Under the pieces are notes generated by a model that saw only the letters and a list, made by a program, of their open reading frames with translations, was not told where the DNA came from and ran no database searches. The translations under genes were made by a program, and so were the position numbers. Positions 1 through 8,336 of a DNA stretch of 41,016 nt are shown piece after piece. Each line of letters begins with the position of its first letter. Position 1 is the stretch's first letter. Source of the DNA: an uncultured bacterium (lineage in GTDB: Bacteria; Verrucomicrobiota; Lentisphaeria; Victivallales; UBA1829); assembly GCA_902762495.1 (NCBI GenBank), contig CACWOL010000016.1, positions 1 to 41,016 on the forward strand, in the 5' to 3' direction.

Positions 1-355
1 CGCCGTGCTCATTTTCCTTAGCGGCAAATTTATTGATTTGATCATCCGTAACATCCACAAAGTCTTGAGATTCTTTCAACCAAGCGTCGGTTCTTTCTTT
101 CAAACCTTCCGGCTTCGCAGCAATTTTAGCAAGATGTTCTATTTCATTATCAGGTAAGGAATGAGCACATTTCCCTACCGCGGCTATAGCTTTTCCTGCA
201 GTCGCCGCTTTAGATGCGGCAATACTCGCTTTCCGAATATTATTCAGTGTTTTTACTACCCAAATAGGCTGAGGTGCCGCCATTGAATTAACAGAGAAAT
301 TCAAGGCAAGAACTCCTGTCAATAAGATAACTGAAGCAATTGGTATTTTTTTCAT
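1..355 (-). CDS. exported protein of unknown function, 5' part only
   Basis: Reading the minus strand from the ATG at 355 gives an open frame of 118 codons that runs off the left edge, so only the N-terminus is present. A strong GAGGAG ribosome site lies 9-10 bases upstream (about 365-370). Residues 1-27 look like a Sec signal peptide: MKK, a hydrophobic core, then an alanine-type cleavage site near SMAAP. The mature part is rich in Ala, Lys and Glu, probably helical, with repeated short A/K stretches around residues 40-65. I do not recognise the family. Base composition is clearly more AT-rich than the rest of the window, which hints at an acquired gene, although the sample is short. Confidence 0.75.
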   Translation of the reverse strand, partial: MKKIPIASVILLTGVLALNFSVNSMAAPQPIWVVKTLNNIRKASIAASKAATAGKAIAAVGKCAHSLPDNEIEHLAKIAAKPEGLKERTDAWLKESQDFVDVTDDQINKFAAKENEHG

Positions 356-375
356 GGCATCTGTCTCCTCAAATT

Positions 376-889
376 TTAGTTCTCTGGTTTAGGTGGAAAA
401 GCCGCTGTCAAGATGATAACGGATGATTATTAACAGAAGATAAAGTATGGAATGTTTCTTCAACCGGAGCAATTAATTTCCGGCGATGGAAAACTAAAGA
501 CTGAGTGAACAAAACGGACGGGAGCATAGGCGACCTCAGGGGGAGGATGGTTACAATCCCAGTACGAGGCAACGTCCGAACACAAAAAAAGCCGGACGCA
601 TCCCCATACGCGAAGATGTAGGTCCGACCAAGAACCCGCTCAAGAAACGACAGAGAAACGCCCAGCAAGATACGAAGACACAATGGTCCTTGCTGGAGTA
701 TTTCGCATTCTTGAGCAAAAGAGCAATAATTAAACTTGGTCGGTTCACATCTTCTTTTGCTGAAACACAAGTTAAAATGAGCTCGGAAACGGTTTCCTGA
801 AGGTCAGGAAAGCGATTCCAAAACACAATTTACACGCATTCAAAGAAAAATCAAACGGTTTTTCTGCTTTTTTTAGTATTTTTCCACTT
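376..889. other. 514 bp stretch without a confident gene
   Basis: This stretch lies upstream of the AT-rich exported gene. Several frames on both strands stay open for 60-120 codons here (for example minus 408-770, minus 551-826, and a plus frame from about 500 to 800 with no ATG). None has a convincing start plus ribosome site, and the predicted proteins look like shadow translations. It may be a decayed gene, a non-coding repeat or a stop-poor spacer. A T-rich run at about 860-885 separates it from the palindrome cluster that follows. Confidence 0.4.
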
Positions 890-906
890 TTGAGGGAGTG
901 GGGAAA

Positions 907-1047
907 GGACGCGATGCGTCCACGCGTTGCTGGGGGCGGCTATGCCGCCTCGGTGGACTCGCTCACGCTCGGCAACAGTTTTAGTTTACCGCGAGCCGCG
1001 GGAGGACAAGTCCTCCACAGTGATTGTGCTTGGCTCCGCTCAAGCAC
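907..1047. repeat. cluster of four short palindromes (REP-like)
   Basis: Four compact inverted repeats follow one another: GGACGC-gat-GCGTCC (907-921), GGCGGC-tat-GCCGCC (935-949), GGAGGAC-aa-GTCCTCC (1001-1016) and GTGCTTG-8-CAAGCAC (1026-1047). They lie in the 3' flank of the minus-strand mscS-like gene. The last two have a partner pair at 10965-11013, downstream of another minus-strand gene, with the same order and orientation. This looks like a dispersed palindromic intergenic repeat. The short plus-strand open frame across it (890-1105) is most likely not a gene. Confidence 0.6.
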
Positions 1048-1071
1048 GGAGAGCACTCTGAAGACGACAAA

Positions 1072-1102
1072 GGGGAGACCCGCGGAACGAGCGGATCTCC
1101 CC
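1072..1102 (-). terminator. terminator of the mscS-like gene
   Basis: GGGGAGACCCGC (1072-1083) pairs with GCGGATCTCCCC (1091-1102) over 12 positions with a single non-Watson-Crick (wobble) position and a 7-base loop. On the minus strand the stem is followed by TTTGTCGTCTT, a weak T-rich tract. It lies 58 bases past the stop of the mscS-like gene. Confidence 0.65.
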
Positions 1103-1159
1103 TGAATATCTGTGCAAAAGCGAACGGGACGGGAGCCCGTTCCAAATCGCCCGGATGGC

Positions 1160-2158
1160 TTATGCGCCGGGCTTCGCCGCGTCGGAGGCGTTGATGAACG
1201 TGACGACGCGCTGCGGGAACGGGATGTTGAGGCCGGCGGCCTCGATCGCGGGCTTGAGCTGCGCCTTGATGGTCCAGTAAGCGGGCCAGTAGTCCGCCGT
1301 GGCGGTCCAGTAACGGAGCGTGAGCTGCACGGAGCTGTCGGCGAGTTCGGACACGAGCACTTCCGGCGCGGGATCCTTCAGGACCATCGGCTCGTGCGCC
1401 ATGATGTCCTTCATAGCCTGAATGGCGACGGGGAGCGAATCGGCGTACGCGATGCCGACCGTGATGTCCGAACGGCGGAGCGGGTTGCGCGAATAGTTCT
1501 TGATCGGCGTCCCGAAGACCACGCTGTTCGGGGTGGAGACGAAGAGTCCGTCCGGGGTCTTCAGGATGGTGGAGAAGAGCCCCATCTGCTCGATGGTGCC
1601 GCTGACGCTGCCGCTGTCGATGTAGTCGCCCACCTTGTACGGACGCAGGATCAGAAGCATGATGCCAGCGGCGATGTTGCTGAGCGAATCCTTCATGGCG
1701 AGGCCGATGGCAAGTCCGGCTGCGCCGAGCACGGTCAGGATGCTCGCGGTATTGAACCCGAAGAGGTCGAGGATGATGAGCAGGCCGTTCACCCAGATGA
1801 GCGTGCGGACGATCGTGTATGTGGCATGCGTGAGGGATATGTCGCCCTCGAATTTCTTGAAGGAGCGGGCGATGATCTTGCGCGCCGCCATGGAAACGAG
1901 CTTGATGACCACGAGCACGATCAGCGCCAGGATGACGGCCTTCACGAAGCGGATCACATCGTCGCTGTGGTTGTTCCACAGGTTCGTGAAGAACCCGGGA
2001 CCCTGTTCGTGGATCTGGCGGACCACGTTTCCGGTCTCGCTCAACTGGCTTTCGAGGAGGGACTGTTTCTGCTGGGCCGTCGCGGGCGCGGTTTCAGCGG
2101 CGGCGGTGGCGGGCTGGACGGCCTCTGCGGCCGCGGCGAACAAGGCATAAGGGATCAT
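1160..2158 (-). CDS. MscS-family small-conductance mechanosensitive channel
   Basis: This is a 332-residue inner-membrane channel of the MscS family, which releases solutes on osmotic downshock. An N-terminal Ala/Gln-rich periplasmic segment (about 1-65) precedes three membrane helices (about 68-90, 108-130 and 138-170). The third carries the family hallmark GAAGLAIGLAMKDSLSN, followed by the RPYKVGDYI beta-domain signature. The rest is the cytoplasmic beta and alpha/beta vestibule. The length is close to E. coli MscS (286) plus a short extension. The ATG at 2158 is preceded by AGGAAAGG at good spacing. It follows the gene at 2217-2753 by 58 bases on the same strand and probably shares its promoter. 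Confidence 0.93.
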   Translation of the reverse strand: MIPYALFAAAAEAVQPATAAAETAPATAQQKQSLLESQLSETGNVVRQIHEQGPGFFTNLWNNHSDDVIRFVKAVILALIVLVVIKLVSMAARKIIARSFKKFEGDISLTHATYTIVRTLIWVNGLLIILDLFGFNTASILTVLGAAGLAIGLAMKDSLSNIAAGIMLLILRPYKVGDYIDSGSVSGTIEQMGLFSTILKTPDGLFVSTPNSVVFGTPIKNYSRNPLRRSDITVGIAYADSLPVAIQAMKDIMAHEPMVLKDPAPEVLVSELADSSVQLTLRYWTATADYWPAYWTIKAQLKPAIEAAGLNIPFPQRVVTFINASDAAKPGA

Positions 2159-2216
2159 GGCGAATACCTTTCCTGTGTGGAGAGAATATGTGTGAGGGTG
2201 AAATCGGAAAAACGGA

Positions 2217-2753
2217 TCAGTTGGCGAACATGCGCTGGAGCTCCAGCTGGAATTCCTGGAGGTCCTGGCGGTCGGGTTTGCCTTCGAGCTTCTCGAACAT
2301 CAGGCGGCCCATCTGGTCGAGACACCAGTTCCCGCTCGCGCCGGACCCGAACGACACGCCGCCGGTCGCCAGGAATCCAGGCCGGGCGAGCTGGTCGATC
2401 GTGACCGTGGTGCGTCCGCGCGGGGCAGCTTTGCCGTCGTCGGCCGCAGGAGCATCGTTTGCGGGCGCGGCATCGTCCGGGGGAAGCTGTCCGCCCTCGG
2501 CATCGTCGGCGGGGAGTTCGTCCGCATCTTCGGCGGGCGCGGCGTCCTGCGCCGGTTTTTCAGCCTCGGGCGCGGCTTCCGGCTGGGGTTCGGCATTCTG
2601 CCAGAACGACGTTTCGATCTCGGACGCGATGAGGCGCAGTTCCATAAACGTCATTTTCACGCCCTGTTCGGCGAGCATGTCCTGGATTTTCGAGAGATTA
2701 TGTCCTTCGCGGGTGCGGTCCGCGATGAACGCTTTGATTTCGTCATGTGTCAT
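2217..2753 (-). CDS. small acidic linker-rich protein of unknown function
   Basis: This is a 178-residue soluble protein with no signal peptide. The N-terminal 50 residues form a helical domain (TREGHNLSKIQDMLAEQG, then a MTFMELRLIASEIE helix) that looks like a small helix-turn-helix-like or DNA/protein-binding fold. Residues 55-112 are a disordered Pro/Ala/Glu/Asp linker. The C-terminus (about 113-178) is a conserved-looking Gly/hydrophobic segment ending in a helix. GAAAGGG precedes the ATG by about 9 bases. It is first in the transcript ahead of the MscS channel, and a good promoter lies at 2799-2826. I do not recognise the family. The split domain-linker-domain layout suggests an adaptor, which is an inference. 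Confidence 0.8.
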   Translation of the reverse strand: MTHDEIKAFIADRTREGHNLSKIQDMLAEQGVKMTFMELRLIASEIETSFWQNAEPQPEAAPEAEKPAQDAAPAEDADELPADDAEGGQLPPDDAAPANDAPAADDGKAAPRGRTTVTIDQLARPGFLATGGVSFGSGASGNWCLDQMGRLMFEKLEGKPDRQDLQEFQLELQRMFAN

Positions 2754-2798
2754 GGTTCGGCCCTTTCAAAAGAAGTGCGGAAAAAAAGTCCAGTTAAA

Positions 2799-2826
2799 AC
2801 AATAGGCGGTACGGCGGAAAAATCAA
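2799..2826 (-). promoter_or_regulatory. sigma70-type promoter for the 2753-1160 operon
   Basis: On the minus strand TTGATT (2821-2826) and TATTGT (2799-2804) are separated by 16 bases, 46 bases upstream of the ATG at 2753. Confidence 0.6.
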
Positions 2827-2963
2827 GAGGAATCCGCCGAAAAAACCGAAAAAAGCCCCCTGCCCCCGTCTTTTCTCGTCTTCATCCCCCCTCATCCCCG
2901 CCCGCTCTGCGGAATAATGATCGGAATTTTCTTAAATAATACTTTAATAACTGCGCTATCCGG

Positions 2964-2992
2964 TTGAAAAACGAAGTGCCGGGGTGTAGATT
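2964..2992 (+). promoter_or_regulatory. sigma70-type promoter for the 3086 gene
   Basis: TTGAAA (2964-2969) and TAGATT (2987-2992) have a 17-base spacer. The expected start is near 3000, about 85 bases before the ATG at 3086. Together with the minus promoter at 2799-2826 it makes this a divergent intergenic region. Confidence 0.6.
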
Positions 2993-3085
2993 ATTCCTTT
3001 GGCGTTCCCGTCCGGCTCAATACCGGGCGTCCGCCGGCTTTTTCCAACACCAAACTTTTAACCCATATTCCACAGGAGACACCCC

Positions 3086-4819
3086 ATGAAACACTCCAAA
3101 TTCGCCTGGATCGCGGCATTCGCGTTCACTGCCCTCGCGGCCCTTCCGTTCAGCGGTCGCGCGCAGGACGACGCCGCAGTCTTCGACAAGACCACGTCCC
3201 GCCTCGAAAAGGGCGGCATCGCCTTCAGCTACACGCAGGGCGCGGCTGCCTGCCAGATGGTCGACAAGATGTTCGACTCGCTCAACGTCCTGGTCCCGGC
3301 GGACACCCCCGAAGCCAAAGAGATCTTCACTGCCATCCGCGGCATCGTCGAAGAATTCGGGCTGAAGACCTTCCAGGGATCCGGCACCAGCGTGAAGAAG
3401 AACGGCGACTACTACCGCTGCATCGACTTCGAGTACGCGCCGGAACACAAGGGCGTGTTCTGGGACCTCGTCGGCGCCCCCTCCAAGGGTGCGGCCTCCG
3501 AGCTCAAGCTCACCTCCCCGAAATCCGCCTTCGCCGTCTCCATGAAGTTCGAACCCGGCGTGCTCTACGCGTTCGTCGACAAGAAGCTCCGCGCCACGCT
3601 GGATGAAGAGACCATGGCGGCGGTCGACGGGCAGATCTCCGACCTCGCCAGCGCCGGCATCCAGCCCGACAAGCTCCTCGAGTGCATCTCCGGCCTCTCG
3701 TTCTACGTGGAAGCCCGCGAATTCAAGGAAGAGGACCTTCAGGGCGTCCTCGCCGGGGAAGATCCCACGGCGGCGATCATGGCCATGATCCCGAAATACG
3801 CGTTCGTCCTCACCACGAAGAGCGATCTCTGCTGGAAAGCGCTGGAAAACTTCATCTCCCAGTCCAACCCCGAGCTCGTGAAGGACGGCAAGATCGTCCC
3901 TGTCGAGGGCATCGCGATCTTCCAGGCGGGGAACTACCTCGTCGCCACCAACGATGAAGCCGCCATCCGCGACCGCATCGCCGGAAAGGGCTCCAACCTG
4001 ACCTCCAACGCCGAGTTCGCCAAGATGCTCGCGCTCGCGGACAAGGATTTCTCCAGCTTCTCCTATGTTTCCGAAGAATACTTCAAGATGATCGCCGGCA
4101 TCACGGCCACGTTCGGCGCCATGGCGGGCGACGTCGTGGGCGGTGCGGTCCCCGCGACCGATCCCGCCTCCCTCGCCATCATGAGCAATTTCCACGGCAC
4201 CCTCGTCACCTCGAAGATCGACGCGGAAGGCCTCACCTTCACCACGGTCACGAAGGACCTGCAGATCGCGCTCCTGAACTCCGGCACCGTCGCGGGCTTC
4301 ATCTCCGGCCTGCTCCCCTATGTCGGACCGTTCACGAAGGGGATCATGGACAGCATGAACAGCTCGGACGGCATGGACTTCGACACGCTGGAACGCCAGA
4401 CCAACGCCAACGCCGCATTCGCGATGCTGAAAGAAGCGAAGATCCCGGAAGGCAGCATGTTCTTTGCGCTCGGCGAGGAAGGCGAACTCGTCTTCGCGAA
4501 ATGGAATGCGGAACACGGTCTTGAGACCGTCGGCGAATCCGATGAAGTTCATTTCCCGTTCGTCGTCCTCGCCTCCCCGGAAGCCGCCTCGAAAGCCGAC
4601 AAGCCGGAAGAAACCGTCGTCTTCTATGAAGATCCCACCGAATGCTTCGACGGCATCTTCGTCGTGTTCGGCGACGGTGAAGTGAAGTTCCTCGAAGGCG
4701 ATTTCGCCGACCATGCCGAGGCCATGGAAGCCGCGGCAAACACCTTCGGACTCTCCGACAAGGCCGCCGCCGACCTCCTCAAGAAGGCCGCCGCCATCGA
4801 CAAGATATTCGCAGACTGA
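3086..4819 (+). CDS. exported protein of unknown function, 577 aa
   Basis: This is a periplasmic or surface protein with a clear Sec signal peptide (residues 1-26: MKHSK, hydrophobic core, GRAQ cleavage region). The ATG follows AGGAGA at good spacing. The body is a mixture of short helices and strands without a catalytic motif I recognise. The tail (about 500-545) has an ETVVFYEDP segment followed by FVVFGDGEVKFLEG. This recalls the 'xxFxDGHVxF' tail of the exported prepilin-like H-x9-DG proteins common in PVC bacteria, but the histidine is replaced by Glu and no prepilin N-terminus is present, so the resemblance is only suggestive. It is monocistronic, with a promoter at 2964-2992 and a terminator at 4880-4917. 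Confidence 0.85.
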   Translation: MKHSKFAWIAAFAFTALAALPFSGRAQDDAAVFDKTTSRLEKGGIAFSYTQGAAACQMVDKMFDSLNVLVPADTPEAKEIFTAIRGIVEEFGLKTFQGSGTSVKKNGDYYRCIDFEYAPEHKGVFWDLVGAPSKGAASELKLTSPKSAFAVSMKFEPGVLYAFVDKKLRATLDEETMAAVDGQISDLASAGIQPDKLLECISGLSFYVEAREFKEEDLQGVLAGEDPTAAIMAMIPKYAFVLTTKSDLCWKALENFISQSNPELVKDGKIVPVEGIAIFQAGNYLVATNDEAAIRDRIAGKGSNLTSNAEFAKMLALADKDFSSFSYVSEEYFKMIAGITATFGAMAGDVVGGAVPATDPASLAIMSNFHGTLVTSKIDAEGLTFTTVTKDLQIALLNSGTVAGFISGLLPYVGPFTKGIMDSMNSSDGMDFDTLERQTNANAAFAMLKEAKIPEGSMFFALGEEGELVFAKWNAEHGLETVGESDEVHFPFVVLASPEAASKADKPEETVVFYEDPTECFDGIFVVFGDGEVKFLEGDFADHAEAMEAAANTFGLSDKAAADLLKKAAAIDKIFAD

Positions 4820-4879
4820 TCGTTTCAGATCGTTTCCGCCGCGCGGGCCGGTTTCCTGCGACCCGCGACAGACATTCTG

Positions 4880-4917
4880 CGCCCCCTGCTCCGTGCATCG
4901 GAACCGGGGGCGTTTTT
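4880..4917 (+). terminator. rho-independent terminator after the 3086 gene
   Basis: CGCCCCC (4880-4886) pairs with GGGGGCG (4906-4912), with an inner TCCG/CGGA pairing, followed by TTTTT. Confidence 0.8.
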
Positions 4918-4969
4918 GTATGTCCTCGTTTGCTTTTTGTTTTAAACCGGAAAAAGAAGGTTTATTTGC

Positions 4970-4997
4970 TTGCAAACGGATTGAAAGATGGTATAGT
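4970..4997 (+). promoter_or_regulatory. promoter for the C39/AIDA/FG-GAP gene
   Basis: TTGCAA (4970-4975) and TATAGT (4992-4997) have a 16-base spacer, 45 bases before the ATG at 5042. This puts the leader at about 35-40 bases, with GGAG close to the start codon. Confidence 0.6.
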
Positions 4998-5041
4998 ATT
5001 GGAGTATAGCGCAATAAAAAAACACACAAACGGAGACAGAT

Positions 5042-7918
5042 ATGCCGACTTACACCAGCACGGGCCCCAATGGCGACGTCATCCTGTACAACACCATGCC
5101 GGAAGCCGAATACATGTACGGCTGCACCCCGACCGCCGCCGCCATGATCCTGGGTTTTTACGACCTCTACGGCTACCGCGGGACGAACCTCTCCAACATG
5201 ATCGAAGGAGACGTGGCGCTGAAGTCGCGCGGCACGGACGGCAATGCCCACGACATGGACGCGTTCGACACCGCGCTGGGACGAGCCACCGCCACGGAAA
5301 GCTACGTATACCGGTTCCACTCGCGCAACGGCACGCCGACCACGTCCGAACAGGAGCTCGAATACTCCTTCACGAACGGCGGGGTCGGCCCGGATCTCAG
5401 GACCGACGTCTGGGACTGCATCGCCGACTACCTCGGCACCGGCCAGTACTGGCGCGGGAACGGCAATCTCTCCACCACGGTGACCTACTGTTCGCTCGAG
5501 GATCTCCTCACAAAGAGCTATAACAACGTCAGGTATACGGACGGCATCTACACACGCACCATCAAGTACAGGGACACCTCGATGATGTACGGGCTTTACC
5601 TGTACGTGCAGTCCCGCGGCTATCAGATGGATTGCGAGATATCAGGTTCCTATCAGGTCGACTGCAACGGCGGCGAGTTCACGTTAGAGGACTACATGCA
5701 CGAAATCGACTCCGGCCGCCCCGTCCTGATCTCCATCGAGGGACACTCCATGGTCGGATACGGATACAATCCCGCGACGAAGAGGATCATCTTCGACGAC
5801 TGCTACAACTCCGGACAGAGCATGGAATGGGACGGCGTGTATCATTATTCCGGCGCGGACCGCAGGCTCCAGTCCATCACCGTCATCGGGATCAACGTAA
5901 ACGGCGACGTGGACCTGGCGCTCGTGAACACCGCGGGAAGCAAGGAAAAAGTGATTCTGGCGGGTTCGTACGGCGCGCTGGCGAGCGAGGATTACTGTTT
6001 CGCCGGGACCACGGTCTACCTGACCTACTCCATCCAGAACACCGGCTCGAAGGAAAGCCGCGACTTCTACTCGACCGTCCGCGTCGACGGCGGAATCGTC
6101 AGTTCCAGCACCGTCTACTCCATCTCCGCGCACTCCACGCGCAAATATCAGAACGTCTCCCTCGGCAAGCTTGCGGTCGGCATGCACAACGTCCGCGTGA
6201 CCATCGACGAGAACAACGCAGTTCAGGAGCTTTCCGGCAAAAACAACGTCGCGGAAGGAAACATCCTGATCCTCAAATCCGGCACCAGCATCGTCTCCGG
6301 GACCAGGAACGTCAGCAACTGGAAAACGGCCAGCGACACCTACGTCGCGGGCGGCGGCACGCTGATCCTGAACAAAGGGCGGGCGTTCGACACCATCCTG
6401 CGCGGCAAGATCACCAGCAGTTCCGCCGACGGCACGGTCTGGTTCTACAACGGAAAGGCCGAAGTCCGGGAGGACGGCTATCTCTCCGGCACCGACATCT
6501 ACGACTACGGCAAGGCGACCGTCTCCAGCGGCGGAACGGCCGTAAACACCAGCATCTTTTCCAAAGGATCCACTTCCGTCTGCAACGGCGGCGTCGCTTC
6601 GAATACGTCCGTGGGATCCGGCGGATACCTCGAAGTGTACTCCGGCGGCAAGATCACCGGCGAACTCCGGATCGACAAGGGCGGAACCGCCACGATCTTC
6701 GACGGTGGCATCCTGGATTTCAACTTGTCGTCCGTTTCGCCCGGGGCCGCGGCCCGCGTCAACGATCTCTCCCGGATCAATTTCAATTCACCCGTCTACA
6801 CGCTCACGGTCGCGGGAACGCAGGCGAACGGCAAATACGCGCTCATCGAAAACGCGGAGGGATTCGACCGGACAATCTCCGTGCAGAACACTTCCGACAA
6901 GTCGCTCGGCACGCTCACGGTCGGACAGACGACGTACATCAACGGCGTGAAGTACGCGCTGAACTTGAACGACGATCTGCTCTCCGTGCAGGTCGGGGAA
7001 GCGGCGGCAATCACCGCGCGCGGCGACCGCGACGGCAACGGCGTGTCCGACGTGATGTTCGTCTGGACCGGGAACACCTACATCCACGGCTACTGGATGA
7101 ACGGGACGTCCGAGTGGTGGAGCGCCAACGCGCAGAGCGTTTCCTCCGACTGGGACAACCTCGGCAGTTACGATATGTCCGGCGACGGCAAGGCCGACGT
7201 GGTCATGTTCGGCAATGTGGTCCTGAACGGCGCGAAGGGCGCATACATCGGGTATTACCAGGACGGCAACGATGACGCTTCTGGCTGGGTGAACATCGGC
7301 TATCTGAACAATGCCAATGACATCAAGTGGCAGAACAAGGTCGGCAACCTGACCGGGAACACATCCGGCGCGAACTCCATCGTGTGGTACGCGCCCGAAC
7401 TTTACGCGCTCGGCGTCTGGACGGACGGGTCCGACAGCTGGACGACGCTCAGCGGCGACTTCGGCGGCGACGCCTGGACGCTCGTCGGATGCGGCGACTT
7501 CAACGGATCCGGCAAGGATTCCGTGCTGATGACCTACAACGGCGGACAAATGTTCTACGCCATCGACATCACCGGCACGCCCACAGTCCTCGGCGGCGCC
7601 AACTGGTCCGGCTGGGACGTCCGCGCGATCGGCGATTTCGCGGGCGACGGCATGGACGACATCGTGCTGTTCCACAAGGATTCCGGCTCCATGGCCATGC
7701 TCAAAAACGGAAACGCCGACAATTACCAGTCCATCGGCCAGCTCGACAAAAACGACTGGTTCGTGGTCGGCGCGGGCGACTACGACGGCGACCGGAAGGA
7801 CGACCTGCTCGTCCGCCAGTACTCGTCCGGCATGCTCGGATACTACGTCTCCGGCGACACCTCGCAGTGGGTCGAAATGGGACGCGGCGTCGATATGAAC
7901 TGGACCGTCATCGCCTGA
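5042..7918 (+). CDS. modular surface/secreted protein: C39-like peptidase, CARDB, AIDA-like repeats, FG-GAP
   Basis: This 958-residue protein begins directly with a papain-like C39-type domain: Cys28 in YGCTPTAAAMI, His235 in GHSMVGYGY and Asp252/253 in IIFDDCYN. These three residues are a plausible catalytic triad. A CARDB-like beta domain follows (about 290-410, with SIQNTGS and ENNAVQELSGKNN). Next are AIDA-type Gly/Ser repeats with GG-x-(L/V) beta-helix turns (about 415-590) and a linker. Four or five FG-GAP/VCBS calcium-type repeats (about 660-958) carry DRDGNG, MSGDGKAD, FAGDGMDD and YDGDRKDD motifs. No N-terminal signal peptide is visible, and an in-frame TAA at 5015 rules out an upstream start. 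GGAG precedes the ATG. Adhesive or processing function at the cell surface is inferred from the modules. A signal-independent route (type I secretion-like) would be needed for export. Family members of this design are, to my knowledge, typical of Lentisphaerota. Confidence 0.85.
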   Translation: MPTYTSTGPNGDVILYNTMPEAEYMYGCTPTAAAMILGFYDLYGYRGTNLSNMIEGDVALKSRGTDGNAHDMDAFDTALGRATATESYVYRFHSRNGTPTTSEQELEYSFTNGGVGPDLRTDVWDCIADYLGTGQYWRGNGNLSTTVTYCSLEDLLTKSYNNVRYTDGIYTRTIKYRDTSMMYGLYLYVQSRGYQMDCEISGSYQVDCNGGEFTLEDYMHEIDSGRPVLISIEGHSMVGYGYNPATKRIIFDDCYNSGQSMEWDGVYHYSGADRRLQSITVIGINVNGDVDLALVNTAGSKEKVILAGSYGALASEDYCFAGTTVYLTYSIQNTGSKESRDFYSTVRVDGGIVSSSTVYSISAHSTRKYQNVSLGKLAVGMHNVRVTIDENNAVQELSGKNNVAEGNILILKSGTSIVSGTRNVSNWKTASDTYVAGGGTLILNKGRAFDTILRGKITSSSADGTVWFYNGKAEVREDGYLSGTDIYDYGKATVSSGGTAVNTSIFSKGSTSVCNGGVASNTSVGSGGYLEVYSGGKITGELRIDKGGTATIFDGGILDFNLSSVSPGAAARVNDLSRINFNSPVYTLTVAGTQANGKYALIENAEGFDRTISVQNTSDKSLGTLTVGQTTYINGVKYALNLNDDLLSVQVGEAAAITARGDRDGNGVSDVMFVWTGNTYIHGYWMNGTSEWWSANAQSVSSDWDNLGSYDMSGDGKADVVMFGNVVLNGAKGAYIGYYQDGNDDASGWVNIGYLNNANDIKWQNKVGNLTGNTSGANSIVWYAPELYALGVWTDGSDSWTTLSGDFGGDAWTLVGCGDFNGSGKDSVLMTYNGGQMFYAIDITGTPTVLGGANWSGWDVRAIGDFAGDGMDDIVLFHKDSGSMAMLKNGNADNYQSIGQLDKNDWFVVGAGDYDGDRKDDLLVRQYSSGMLGYYVSGDTSQWVEMGRGVDMNWTVIA

Positions 7919-7980
7919 GGCAGCGCCTCAACTGCGGTTGTGCTCTGTTACGCGAGAGCACGGGGGACTGTTGAATCAAA

Positions 7981-8099
7981 ACCACCAGCTGAGCTGGTGG
8001 TATGCACTGCGCCTAGAAGGCGATAGTACTGGCGGCCCGACACGGGCCCTGAATGGACTTCGCATTCCCTTCACGAGCCGCCGCTAAAGCGGCTCGTGA
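7981..8099. repeat. hairpin cluster resembling an IS200/IS605-type element end
   Basis: Four inverted repeats lie in 119 bases: ACCACCAGCT-g-AGCTGGTGGT (7981-8001), CGCC-5-GGCG (8010-8022), GGCCC-5-GGGCC (8034-8048) and TCACGAGCCGC-7-GCGGCTCGTGA (8071-8099). The first, preceded by TTGAATCAAA, resembles the subterminal hairpins of IS200/IS605-family elements. No transposase or TnpB frame is seen between here and 8336. It could be a solo end, a miniature palindrome-associated element or a structured 3' region of the upstream gene. The last hairpin is followed by GTTTGTCTTGTT and may terminate transcription from 5042-7918. Confidence 0.4.
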
Positions 8100-8223
8100 G
8101 TTTGTCTTGTTGTTATGAACCAGTTCGAGGTCTAGCCTCTTGGTTTGCTTTGGGCTTTGACCGGCAGTCTAAGCTTAATGTACTCCAAGAGGTTTTTCTG
8201 CGCAACTTGAATCTGAAGTTTTT

Positions 8224-8257
8224 TCGGCTACTTACCGGCTGAGCCGATAGTTTTTTT
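8224..8257 (+). terminator. rho-independent terminator
   Basis: TCGGCT (8224-8229) pairs with AGCCGA (8242-8247), followed by TAG and seven T residues (8251-8257). It belongs to whatever is transcribed rightward through the hairpin cluster. Confidence 0.65.
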
Positions 8258-8274
8258 GACCTAAAGGTGTATAA

Positions 8275-8313
8275 AAATGTCCGACTGCCGTTCAATATGG
8301 TGTCGGACTTTTT
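8275..8313. terminator. bidirectional terminator between convergent genes
   Basis: GTCCGAC (8279-8285) pairs with GTCGGAC (8302-8308). The stem is flanked by AAAAA on the left and TTTTT on the right, so it can serve both the rightward transcript and the minus-strand trhA transcript ending at 8337. Confidence 0.75.
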
Positions 8314-8336
8314 ATGATGTTTTCAGGTAACATGCC

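Noticed and set aside
890..1105. Short plus-strand open frame over the palindrome cluster
   Set aside because: It translates the hairpin repeats and the terminator stem, with no ribosome site and low protein-like character.
3017..5320. Long minus-strand open frame of 767 codons
   Set aside because: It is antisense to the exported protein at 3086-4819 and crosses its terminator and the next promoter. Composition is Arg/Gly/Val/His-rich, as in shadow frames.
8113..8295. 60-codon minus-strand frame after the hairpin cluster
   Set aside because: It overlaps two terminators and has no start signal or transposase similarity.
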